NCBI GenBank assembly: GCA_016718845.1
Contig: JADKCK010000041.1
Coordinates: 1-64,000, forward strand
Origin: Sphingobacteriales bacterium
GTDB taxonomy: Bacteria > Bacteroidota > Bacteroidia > Chitinophagales > UBA2359
Length of the DNA stretch: 64,000 nt
Direction: 5' to 3'
The notes below the pieces were generated by a model. The model saw only the letters and a list, made by a program, of their open reading frames with translations. It did not search any database and had not been told where the DNA came from. Made by a program: the position numbers and the translations under genes. Positions 8,910 through 15,858 of the stretch are shown one piece after another. How positions within the stretch are numbered: position 1 is the first letter of the stretch; each line of letters begins with the position of its first letter.

Positions 8910-9286
8910 GCTTTGCCTGCGTTTGGGTTTGGGAAATTATCTGTTTCGTCCTCGTAGGGGCGGTCGTCGAGGCACTGAAAATCTTTTTCTATCAGCACAA
9001 ACAATTGTTGGTTGTTGGCAATGTTTAGGTGTTCGTGAAAACCTACCCGCTCGGTTGTTGTCCATTGTTGGGCAAGGGCATGGGGCACAAAAACGGTTAA
9101 ATGGTTGTTGATAAACTCCACGTTTACTTTTTCGTTGGGGTATGTTACCAACGAGTAGTAAAGGGTATTGTTTGGGTCGAGGCTAAAATTAACCGATTCG
9201 GTGATTTTACCTTCGGTGGCAAACTGTTTTAGGTTGCTTTGCGATAAGCGTATGCGTATGCTGTTGTGGTTGGTGCGTAGTTTCAT
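8903..9286 (-). CDS. DUF7009-like small protein coupled to fdhD
   Basis: A 127-residue soluble protein without signal peptide or membrane segment. It opens MKLRTNHNSIRIRLSQSNL and is predicted mainly beta (LYYSLVTYP, VNVEFINNHLTVFVP), ending in an acidic/Cys-containing tail (CLDDRPYEDETDNFPNPNAGKAC). I recognise it, with moderate confidence, as the small family that accompanies fdhD in Bacteroidota. Its start overlaps the DUF4199 gene stop (ATGA, 9283-9286) and its stop overlaps the fdhD start, so the three are one translation-coupled unit. A role in molybdoenzyme maturation is inferred from context only. Confidence 0.7.
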   Translation of the reverse strand: MKLRTNHNSIRIRLSQSNLKQFATEGKITESVNFSLDPNNTLYYSLVTYPNEKVNVEFINNHLTVFVPHALAQQWTTTERVGFHEHLNIANNQQLFVLIEKDFQCLDDRPYEDETDNFPNPNAGKAC

Positions 9287-9765
9287 TTGCTGGTTTTTCG
9301 GGTAAATATTGCCACAATAGCCGTTGTTACTAAACCCATTATGGGTGCGCCAATTAAACCCTCAACGATGTAGTTTTTGAGGTTAAAAAAGTCGTTGGCT
9401 TCTTGTTGTGTCATTTTTTGGGCATCAACGGCATATTTTATAACGTTAGGGAAGTATTGGGGTGCGATGATAGTAGTGGTGATGTACTGGGTTAGCGGAC
9501 TAAATGCGGTAACTATTAGGGTAATTATCAAACCGCTGATAAACCCTTGTTTGTAGCTCATGGTGCCGCCATAAAAATTTTTGCGTTTGTCGAGCAGAGC
9601 AAACACATAAATGGCAATGGCAGGTAGGGCAATAAAATTGGTGTAAATTTCGTGTTTGTCTATGTGTTGGTTATACAAACCCGATAGGCGTTCGAGCAGC
9701 ATCCAGCCTAAGGTCATAAGCACAAAGGCAATTGCCCATTTAATTTCGATGTTGTACTGTTTCAT
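9283..9765 (-). CDS. DUF4199 family membrane protein
   Basis: Start placed at 9765 (MKQYNIEIKWAIAFVLMTLG) because its ATG overlaps the TGA of the upstream gene as ATGA, the same coupling used by the next gene; an upstream in-frame ATG at 9804 lies inside the previous gene. The 160-residue product has about four hydrophobic segments (roughly 10-25, 42-58, 77-97 and 132-155). It also has the family-typical GGTMSYKQGFISG stretch between helices 2 and 3 and a MTQQEANDFF motif before the last helix. DUF4199 is a Bacteroidota inner-membrane family of unknown role. Confidence 0.85.
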   Translation of the reverse strand: MKQYNIEIKWAIAFVLMTLGWMLLERLSGLYNQHIDKHEIYTNFIALPAIAIYVFALLDKRKNFYGGTMSYKQGFISGLIITLIVTAFSPLTQYITTTIIAPQYFPNVIKYAVDAQKMTQQEANDFFNLKNYIVEGLIGAPIMGLVTTAIVAIFTRKTSK

Positions 9766-10223
9766 GATTTGTTTTTTAGTTGTGACTCGTAAGTGTTTAT
9801 CCAATCCTCAACGCTCATCTTACCCACTAATTGGGCAATTAGTGGATACGGAATTTGGTCGGGTTTTTTAAACCTAATGCAGCTTTTGCCCATGTCGAGT
9901 TTGGCTTTGCTGTGGTTAGGGTACTCGGTCACAAACCACTCCATAAGTTGGGGGTTGACATAAATGCCCATGTGGTAAAGCGACACAAAGTTTTTTTGCG
10001 ATGCAATGCTGATAAAAGGTAGTGCTTGTTTGGGGTTGCAATGGTAGCCGCTTGGGTAAAGCGTATGCGGCACTACATAGGTTATCATGCCGTAGCTCAT
10101 GGTTTCGGCGAAGCCTGTGGGTAGGTTGTCGAGCATTAGTTGTCGTAATTGCGCTACTACAACTTTTCGGTCGTTGGGCAGTTCGGCTAAGTATTCGTTG
10201 GGGGTGTTAGCTGTTGATTGCAT
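9762..10223 (-). CDS. DUF1801 domain protein (YdhG-like)
   Basis: A 153-residue soluble protein. It begins MQSTANTPNEYLAELPNDRKVVVAQLRQLM, the usual DUF1801 opening, and carries ETMSYGMITYVVP, FISIASQKNFVSLYHMG and MGKSCIRFKKPDQIPYPLI, all typical of the family. Structures of relatives show a small alpha/beta fold without established catalytic activity. It is the first gene of the overlapping series DUF1801-DUF4199-DUF7009-like-fdhD. Function unknown. Confidence 0.88.
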   Translation of the reverse strand: MQSTANTPNEYLAELPNDRKVVVAQLRQLMLDNLPTGFAETMSYGMITYVVPHTLYPSGYHCNPKQALPFISIASQKNFVSLYHMGIYVNPQLMEWFVTEYPNHSKAKLDMGKSCIRFKKPDQIPYPLIAQLVGKMSVEDWINTYESQLKNKS

Positions 10224-10292
10224 GTGTTGTTAATTGTTAATTGTAGGGGTGGGTAAATTATTGTTGATGAATGTTTTTGGAGATAAAGGTAC

Positions 10293-11294
10293 TCAAAACA
10301 ACAAAAACGAGCTTAGTAGTGCAAACAGACCAAAAGCAAGTACCACAAATGGGTATAGTATCGAAAAAATGAATACCTTTACAATGCTTTTTATCCAGCT
10401 TTGGTCGTACATTTTTCGGGTGGCGAGTAATAGGTATAACAGCAGCGAGCCAAGCAATAGCACATTGCAGTTAACTGTTTGGTATCGGCAAAGCAACATA
10501 TAGGCAGCTAATAAAAAATAGAGGAAAGCATGAAAATGGAGGGCAAAAACCAAATGCTCTACGTAATATCGTTTGCTGCCGATGTGTAGCAACCAAAGAA
10601 TGAATGCAAAAGCAGGGGTCATTAAAAACACCACTAAGGGCAACAAACCAAGCAAGTAATTTAAAAAATCGACGCCGCTATTTTTTGCTACTTTAAGTGC
10701 TTGCAACGTAAAAAATGTTGAAATGCTGTTTTGTGTCAATTGGCTTTTGTTTGCCTTAAGCGAGTCTATAACTACTTGGGCGGGATATTGTTTGAGTAAA
10801 CGAAGGGCAGTTTTAGTATCTTTTGAGAACTGGTTGTTGTTGAATGATACAGCAATACTATCGTTTTGCTTATTAGAGGGGATTTTTGTGTGTACGAAAA
10901 CCGTATCGGGCAGGTCTTGGGTTAGGGTATCTAAGGAGGGTAGGTGAATATTTCGGGTAATTTGCTCGGGGGCGTACCAAAAAGAGAAAAGAGCGAAGTA
11001 TAAAAAACTTGCCACAAAATAAAGCCGAATGGGCGACAAATAGGGTTGTAATTTACCTATCGCAAACTCGGTGGTAAGAAAACCGGGTTTTGTGACGAGC
11101 AACCTAATACTGCGAACATATTTGGCATCTATGGCGATATAGTTGCTTATCCATTCGCGGAGCAATGCCCCAAACGATATATTGTGGTTGTTGTTTTCTT
11201 GCCCGCAATTAGGGCAGTAGTTGTTTTGTTGTTCTTTACCAAAAACATGGTAACAGTTGCGGCAATAGGCACTTTTGTGGCGTTTTGTTGACAT
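10293..11294 (-). CDS. DUF3667 membrane protein with N-terminal zinc ribbon
   Basis: A 333-residue protein. The N-terminus has two CxxC pairs (YCRNCYHVFGKEQQNNYCPNCG), a zinc-ribbon. The conserved DUF3667 region follows (LVTKPGFLTTEFAIGKLQPYLSPIRLYF), with the 'KPG' and 'Y..P.R.Y' signatures. Hydrophobic segments lie at roughly 106-125, 200-235, 245-275 and 300-330, so it is an integral membrane protein with a cytoplasmic zinc ribbon and a soluble insert at about 130-190. A TATCTTTG -7 box is present at 11339-11346. Function unknown in the family. Confidence 0.85.
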   Translation of the reverse strand: MSTKRHKSAYCRNCYHVFGKEQQNNYCPNCGQENNNHNISFGALLREWISNYIAIDAKYVRSIRLLVTKPGFLTTEFAIGKLQPYLSPIRLYFVASFLYFALFSFWYAPEQITRNIHLPSLDTLTQDLPDTVFVHTKIPSNKQNDSIAVSFNNNQFSKDTKTALRLLKQYPAQVVIDSLKANKSQLTQNSISTFFTLQALKVAKNSGVDFLNYLLGLLPLVVFLMTPAFAFILWLLHIGSKRYYVEHLVFALHFHAFLYFLLAAYMLLCRYQTVNCNVLLLGSLLLYLLLATRKMYDQSWIKSIVKVFIFSILYPFVVLAFGLFALLSSFLLF

Positions 11295-11407
11295 TGATAA
11301 AGTAAACTTGATAGTGCGTGAGGTAAGTAGTTAAGGCACAAAGATAAGCGTAAAAATTGATTTTTGGTGTTGTAAAGTTATTTTTTGTAAGATACCCCAA
11401 AACAAAA

Positions 11408-11446
11408 CCCCACCTAAATGGTTATTTATTAACCATTTGGGTGGGG
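11408..11446 (-). terminator. Strong hairpin terminator downstream of tRNA-Arg
   Basis: Arms CCCCACCTAAATGGTTA (11408-11424) and TAACCATTTGGGTGGGG (11430-11446) form a 17-bp stem (one G-T pair) with a 5-base loop. On the minus strand it is followed by TTTTGTTTT, as in intrinsic terminators. Confidence 0.85.
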
Positions 11447-11452
11447 TGGGTG

Positions 11453-11526
11453 TGGTCCCAGAAGGGTTCGAACCTCCAACCATCAGAGTCGAAATCTGAT
11501 ATTCTATCCAGTTGAACTATGAGACC
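11453..11526 (-). tRNA. tRNA-Arg (anticodon TCG)
   Basis: The minus strand gives GGTCTCA...TGGGACC as the acceptor stem with discriminator A, and a T arm GGAGG-TTCGAAC-CCTTC. The anticodon arm is TCAGA-TTTCGAC-TCTGA with TCG in the centre, reading CGA (Arg). CCA is not encoded. It has its own promoter (11553-11584) and terminator. Confidence 0.93.
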
Positions 11527-11552
11527 TTTTTCACTATCGCATTATTACGGTG

Positions 11553-11584
11553 CAAAGATACAGTTTTTTGTTAGGCAGTGCAAA
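11553..11584 (-). promoter_or_regulatory. Promoter of tRNA-Arg
   Basis: Minus strand TTTG (11581-11584), 20-base spacer, TATCTTTG (11553-11560), matching the Bacteroidota consensus; the expected start of transcription is roughly 20 bases before the mature tRNA 5' end. Confidence 0.7.
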
Positions 11585-11750
11585 TATTTTGCCACTATTT
11601 TTTTTGTGAGATGCAAATTTGCAAAAATTTGTCTTCATAGTCTTTATTTTTGCCAACTTATTATTACCTTTGAGCCGTCAAAGAGGGGTATGTATTATGG
11701 TTTCGGTCATACAGTACCCAAACCTTCATCATCTAATTTATTATTAAACT

Positions 11751-12269
11751 GTGCTGATTAACAAAACACCTTCCGAGTCGATAACCATCATGACCGAAAT
11801 GGTTATGCCCAATGATACTAACCCCCTGCACAACCTTATGGGGGGCAATTTATTGCGTTGGATGGATGTAGCAGGTGGCATTTGCTCGCGTCGTCACTCG
11901 GGCTGTATTTGCGTTACGGCTTCGGTCGATACCGTTTCTTTTCATAGCCCTATTCGTATGGGCGAAATTGTAACTATTACAGCAAGTGTTACGCGGGTAT
12001 TTAATACCTCCTTAGAGGTGTTTATTCAGGTAGAGGCAGAGGGCGGCGATGTAAAAACACGCCGTAAATGCAACGAAGCCTACTATACTTTTGTGGGATT
12101 AGACGAGTGGGGTAATAAATTATCGTTGCCACAAATAATACCACAAACCACCGAAGAAAACCGACAATTTGACGGAGCTTTGCGCCGCCGCGAAATGCGC
12201 CTTATATTGGCAGGCAAACTAAAACCCGAAGACGCAACTCAACTAAAACTGCTTTTTAATAAAGATTGA
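11751..12269 (+). CDS. Acyl-CoA thioesterase (YciA/BACH hotdog family)
   Basis: A 172-residue hotdog-fold thioesterase that hydrolyses acyl-CoA to free acid and CoA. The conserved block MVMPNDTNPLHNLMGGNLLRWMD contains the catalytic Asn/Asp region of BACH/YciA enzymes. ASVDTVSFHSPIRMGEIV and RRKCNEAYYTFVGLD complete the family core. The start used is GTG at 11751, because the family-conserved 'KTPSESITIMTE' precedes the next ATG (11790). A TACCTTTG box at 11665-11672 is a possible -7 element. It is followed 151 bp downstream by the acyl-CoA carboxylase beta gene on the same strand, consistent with a role in short/branched acyl-CoA metabolism. Confidence 0.9.
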   Translation: MLINKTPSESITIMTEMVMPNDTNPLHNLMGGNLLRWMDVAGGICSRRHSGCICVTASVDTVSFHSPIRMGEIVTITASVTRVFNTSLEVFIQVEAEGGDVKTRRKCNEAYYTFVGLDEWGNKLSLPQIIPQTTEENRQFDGALRRREMRLILAGKLKPEDATQLKLLFNKD

Positions 12270-12283
12270 TTTTGGCTTTGGAA

Positions 12284-12391
12284 GAGGCTACAGGCTTTTG
12301 GCTGCTGGCTTTTAGCTTTGGGCTGTGCTGGCTTTTGGCTTTGGGATACAAGTTACAACTGGACAGCCGACAGCGGATAGCCAACAGCCAC
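12284..12391 (+). repeat. GGCTNNTGGCT-type degenerate intergenic repeat
   Basis: The gap 12270-12420 is filled with repeated words such as GGCTACAGGCTTTTGGCTGC, GGCTTTTAGCTTTGGGCTG and the complementary ACAGCCGACAGCGGATAGCC. A related element lies at 36757-36850 after pruA. The halves are partly complementary and could fold. No gene in it. Confidence 0.55.
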
Positions 12392-12420
12392 ATTCATTCA
12401 TTGCTTTTCAAAACTCATTT

Positions 12421-13971
12421 ATGCAAAAACAAACACCTTTACAAACACTTAACCAAAAAATAGCCGAAGCCAAATTAGGTGGCGGTCAGGCTCGTATTGA
12501 CAAGCAACACAAAACGGGCAAACTAACAGCCCGCGAGCGCCTCGATTTATTACTCGACAAAAACAGCTTTGAAGAAATTGGCATGTTTGTAGAACACCGA
12601 TGCCGCGATTTTGACATGGAAAAACAGCAGTTTCTGGGCGATGGCGTAGTAACAGGCTATGGCACTATCAACGGCAGGTTGGTGTATGTCTACTCGCAAG
12701 ATTTTACTGTTTTTGGTGGCTCGTTATCCGAAACACACGCCGAAAAAATCTGCAAAATAATGGATATGGCAATGAAAAACGGAGCGCCTGTTATTGGCTT
12801 AAACGACTCGGGCGGGGCACGTATCCAAGAGGGCGTGCAATCGTTGGGGGGCTATGCCGATATTTTTTACCGCAACACCCTTGCGTCGGGCGTAGTGCCG
12901 CAACTTTCGGCAATTATGGGTCCAACAGCGGGCGGCGCCGTATACTCGCCTGCCCTCACCGATTTTATATTGATGGTCGAAAACACCTCGTACATGTACG
13001 TAACGGGTCCAAGTGTGGTAAAAAGCGTAACCCACGAAGATGTAACCCACGAAGAACTTGGCGGAGCAACGGCACATGCCACCAAATCGGGGGTGACACA
13101 TTTTGCCTGCGAAAACGAAGTGGCGTGTATTCAACACCTCAAACAATTGTTGAGCTATATCCCCCAAAATTGCGAAGAAGATGCACCCGTATATGCCTAC
13201 GAAACCAAAGACGATGAAAGCCGCCCCGAATTGGGCAACATTATGCCACAAAATGCCAATCAGCCCTACGACATGCGCCGTGTAATAGAGGGCATTGTAG
13301 ACGAAAAATCGTTTTTTGAGGTACATAAAGATTATGCCGAAAACATAGTGGTAGGTTTTGCATTTATTGGCGGACGTAGTATTGGCGTAGTTGCCAATCA
13401 GCCTGCCTATTTAGCGGGTGTGTTAGATATTAATGCCTCGGTAAAAGCTGCCCGTTTTGTGCGCTTTTGCGATGCCTTTAATGTACCCTTACTGGTTTTA
13501 GTTGATGTTCCGGGCTTTTTACCCGGCACCGACCAAGAATGGAAAGGCATTATCACCAACGGAGCCAAATTATTGTACGCTTTTTGCGAGGCTACTGTGC
13601 CTAAAATTACCCTTATTACCCGCAAAGCATACGGCGGAGCCTACGATGTGATGAACTCGAAACACATTGGAGCCGACCTAAACTTTGCTTGGCCATCGGC
13701 AGAAATAGCAGTAGTAGGTGGCAAAGCCGCTGCCGAAATCATCTTTAAACACGAAATTGATGCCGCAGATGATAAAGCCGCTAAACTGCAAGAAAAAGTG
13801 GATAACTACAACGACACCTTTGCCAACCCTTACAAAGCCGCCGCACGCGGTTTTATAGACGAAGTAATTAACCCAACCGACACTCGCCGCAAACTAATAA
13901 AAGGTTTTACCATGCTCGAAAACAAAACAATGGCTATGCCACGTAAAAAACACAGCAATATGCCTTTGTAA
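12421..13971 (+). CDS. Acyl-CoA carboxylase, carboxyltransferase (beta) subunit
   Basis: A 516-residue biotin-dependent carboxyltransferase of the PccB/MmdA class. It transfers carboxyl from carboxybiotin to an acyl-CoA, typically propionyl-CoA giving methylmalonyl-CoA. The start at 12421 (MQKQTPLQTLNQKIAEAKLG) is chosen; the 32 upstream in-frame codons are repeat DNA. The N-terminal domain has LTARERLDLLLD, the CoA-oxyanion glycines in NDSGGARIQEG and GPTAGGAVYSPAL. The C-terminal domain has DVPGFLPGTDQE and TRKAYGGAYDVMNSKH. It ends with the usual KHSNMPL. A biotin carboxylase/biotin carrier gene is not adjacent, so its partner is elsewhere. The exact acyl-CoA (propionyl-, methylcrotonyl- or other) cannot be decided here; the PccB-type motifs favour propionyl-CoA. 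Confidence 0.92.
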   Translation: MQKQTPLQTLNQKIAEAKLGGGQARIDKQHKTGKLTARERLDLLLDKNSFEEIGMFVEHRCRDFDMEKQQFLGDGVVTGYGTINGRLVYVYSQDFTVFGGSLSETHAEKICKIMDMAMKNGAPVIGLNDSGGARIQEGVQSLGGYADIFYRNTLASGVVPQLSAIMGPTAGGAVYSPALTDFILMVENTSYMYVTGPSVVKSVTHEDVTHEELGGATAHATKSGVTHFACENEVACIQHLKQLLSYIPQNCEEDAPVYAYETKDDESRPELGNIMPQNANQPYDMRRVIEGIVDEKSFFEVHKDYAENIVVGFAFIGGRSIGVVANQPAYLAGVLDINASVKAARFVRFCDAFNVPLLVLVDVPGFLPGTDQEWKGIITNGAKLLYAFCEATVPKITLITRKAYGGAYDVMNSKHIGADLNFAWPSAEIAVVGGKAAAEIIFKHEIDAADDKAAKLQEKVDNYNDTFANPYKAAARGFIDEVINPTDTRRKLIKGFTMLENKTMAMPRKKHSNMPL

Positions 13972-14016
13972 TGATAAACAACCAGCTTAAAAAGCTATAA
14001 CTAACAAACCCAAAAT

Positions 14017-14056
14017 AAAAAGTGGCTGCCTCGTATTTGCGAGATAGCCACTTTTT
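14017..14056. terminator. Bidirectional terminator between convergent genes
   Basis: Stem AAAAAGTGGCTG...CCTCG, loop TATTTG, CGAG...TAGCCACTTTTT, with A-tract and T-tract on either side, between the carboxylase gene (+) and thioredoxin gene (-). Its inner core is nearly identical to the terminator at 55281-55320. Confidence 0.88.
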
Positions 14057-14080
14057 ATTTATTATGCCCGATGTGCAAAA

Positions 14081-14383
14081 TTACTGCACAACCAATTTTT
14101 GTATTTCGTTTTCGAGGGTTTTTAAAGGCACGCCACCCGACTGTCGCCACTTAACTTCGCCGTTCTGAAACAGCAAAAAGGTAGGTACTGCACGTACCTG
14201 AAAATGAGCAGCCGTTTGCTCGTTTTTGTCAATATCTACCTTAATAATGCGGGCATTGTCGCCTACTTTTGCAGCCAATTGTTGTAAAACCGGAGCCATA
14301 GCATGGCAAGGACCACACCAAGTAGCATGAAAATCGACCAAAGTAGGGACGCTTGAATTGATTAGTTCTTGAAATTTACTCAT
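14081..14383 (-). CDS. trxA: Thioredoxin
   Basis: A 100-residue thioredoxin with active-site WCGPC (C23, C26), the preceding VDFHATWCGPCHAM context, cis-Pro region RAVPTFLLF and the buried Asp/Lys pattern (KVDIDK). It reduces protein disulfides and persulfides in the cytoplasm. It is the last gene of the minus-strand sulfur cluster, 20 bp after the second YeeE-like gene, so it probably supplies reductant for rhodanese/persulfide products of this cluster rather than being the housekeeping thioredoxin (inference). Confidence 0.93.
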   Translation of the reverse strand: MSKFQELINSSVPTLVDFHATWCGPCHAMAPVLQQLAAKVGDNARIIKVDIDKNEQTAAHFQVRAVPTFLLFQNGEVKWRQSGGVPLKTLENEIQKLVVQ

Positions 14384-14403
14384 GGTATTTTTGTTTTAAA
14401 GGG

Positions 14404-14934
14404 TTAATGAGGTAATCTAGGACGCAAATAGCCATATACCCACGTGCCAGCAATAGCCGATAAAAGGGTAATAAAAACTACGCCAAAGCCACTGCCAATT
14501 TGGGTAAATAACGGACCCGGGCAAGCACCTGTAATTGCCCAACCAATACCAAAAATCAATCCACCATAAATTTGCCCCTTGTTAAATGTTTTGTTATCTA
14601 GGGTAATAGTCTCGCCATGTATTGATTTGATGTTGTATTTTTTGATAATAGCCACCGATAACATACCTACTAAAACCGCCGTGCCAATTACGCCATACAT
14701 ATGAAATGAGGTTAATTGAAACATCTCTTGGATACGAAACCAACTAACAATTTCGGCTTTTACAAACGTAATACCAAAAAACAAGCCAATTGCTAAATAT
14801 TTTAGGTTGTACCACCAAGGGTGTACCAAATGGCTTTCGTTTGTACACATCATATCCTGATGCCTTATTTGCTCTTGTTCGGCTGTCTCTTGGTTTATTT
14901 GTGGTGCATTAACATCAACAAAAAAAGTGTTCAT
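14404..14934 (-). CDS. YeeE/YedE-type transporter half (C-terminal-like, DUF6691)
   Basis: A 176-residue membrane protein with about four transmembrane segments (about 48-64, 80-96, 125-143 and 150-170). The motif GIGWAITGACPGPLFTQIGSG holds the single conserved Cys of this half. YeeE/YedE proteins (for example thiosulfate transporter TsuA) move thiosulfate or other sulfur species using conserved cysteines. In many Bacteroidota the protein is split into two genes, as here with the gene at 14937-15503, two bases away. The pair together equals a full-length YeeE. Substrate inferred from family and cluster. Confidence 0.87.
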   Translation of the reverse strand: MNTFFVDVNAPQINQETAEQEQIRHQDMMCTNESHLVHPWWYNLKYLAIGLFFGITFVKAEIVSWFRIQEMFQLTSFHMYGVIGTAVLVGMLSVAIIKKYNIKSIHGETITLDNKTFNKGQIYGGLIFGIGWAITGACPGPLFTQIGSGFGVVFITLLSAIAGTWVYGYLRPRLPH

Positions 14935-14936
14935 GC

Positions 14937-15503
14937 TTAGAATAGTTTAAAGATGAAAGGTAAAATAAGATTAGCCGACACAAAACCACCTATCATAAAG
15001 CAACAAGTAGCAATAAGCGAGGGTATTTGTAGATTTGATAAACCCATAATGGCATGACCCGATGTGCAGCCGCCAGCGTAGCGAGCTCCAAATCCGACCA
15101 AAAAACCGCCAATTACAAAAAATACCAAACCTTGTAAGGTAAATAAATTGCTCCAAGCAAAAATATCGTGGGGCATTAGGTTGCTAAAATCGGTGATGCC
15201 GTAGCTTATTAGGCGTTGTTTGGTGGCATCGGCAATGACTAAATCGTTGGGGTTTTGCAAATACTGGCTGGCAATAATGGCACCTAAGGTAATGCCAACG
15301 ACAAAAAATAAGTTCCAGATTTCTTTGCGCCAATCGTACTTAAAAAAATCAATATCGGCAGGAAAACACATGGCACAAACATGTCGTAAGGACGACGAAA
15401 TGCCAAATTTTTTGTTGCCTAATAGTAGCAAGATAGGCACAGTTAAGCCAATAGCAATGCCCGCTACCGACCAATGCCAAGGTTGTTTAATGAGTTCTAA
15501 CAT
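14937..15503 (-). CDS. YeeE/YedE-type sulfur transporter half (N-terminal-like)
   Basis: A 188-residue inner-membrane protein with helices at about 13-30, 62-80, 118-138 and 160-185. The signature GFGARYAGGCTSGHAIMG carries the conserved Cys and GH used by YeeE/YedE channels, and CAMCFPADIDFFK is an extra Cys pair near residues 42-45. It is the upstream partner of the 176-residue half (gap 2 bp). It is downstream of the dioxygenase-rhodanese gene across a 355-bp repeat-containing gap, so the link to the same transcript is likely but not certain. Confidence 0.88.
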   Translation of the reverse strand: MLELIKQPWHWSVAGIAIGLTVPILLLLGNKKFGISSSLRHVCAMCFPADIDFFKYDWRKEIWNLFFVVGITLGAIIASQYLQNPNDLVIADATKQRLISYGITDFSNLMPHDIFAWSNLFTLQGLVFFVIGGFLVGFGARYAGGCTSGHAIMGLSNLQIPSLIATCCFMIGGFVSANLILPFIFKLF

Positions 15504-15569
15504 GTTTTTAAAGAAAAAAAATGGATGTTAATATTTAATTGAAATAATTAACTAATGTTACACAAAAGG

Positions 15570-15799
15570 GGACACGGATTTTACGGATTGGACACGGATT
15601 TTAAAAATGATTATCTACCTATTGATTTAAAATCCAAATTTAAACAAAAAGCATAGGATAATGGTAATTTAAGATAACAATGGTAGTTTGTTTCTTTGTT
15701 GATCACTATATTGTTCAATAATAATGCAGCATGAAATAAACTGTCCTGTATCACTAAAAATCCATCTTAATCTGTATCCAATCCGTAAAATCTGTATCC
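15570..15799. repeat. Element bounded by 31-bp inverted repeats
   Basis: The gap 15504-15858 holds no gene. GGACACGGATTTTACGGATT plus the following 11 bases (15570-15600) recurs inverted at 15769-15799 with four transition differences. A solo left-end copy with about 70 bp of shared sequence lies at 23543-23612. The layout (about 170-bp interior, inverted ends) is that of a small non-autonomous element or a folded intergenic repeat. No target-site duplication was identified. Confidence 0.65.
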
Positions 15800-15858
15800 T
15801 AAATAACACTAAAATATTGTAGTGGGTAACATCAGGTACTATGTTAAAAAAACAGGTT

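Noticed and set aside
12799..13326. 175-codon minus-strand frame
   Set aside because: Antisense shadow of the carboxyltransferase gene.
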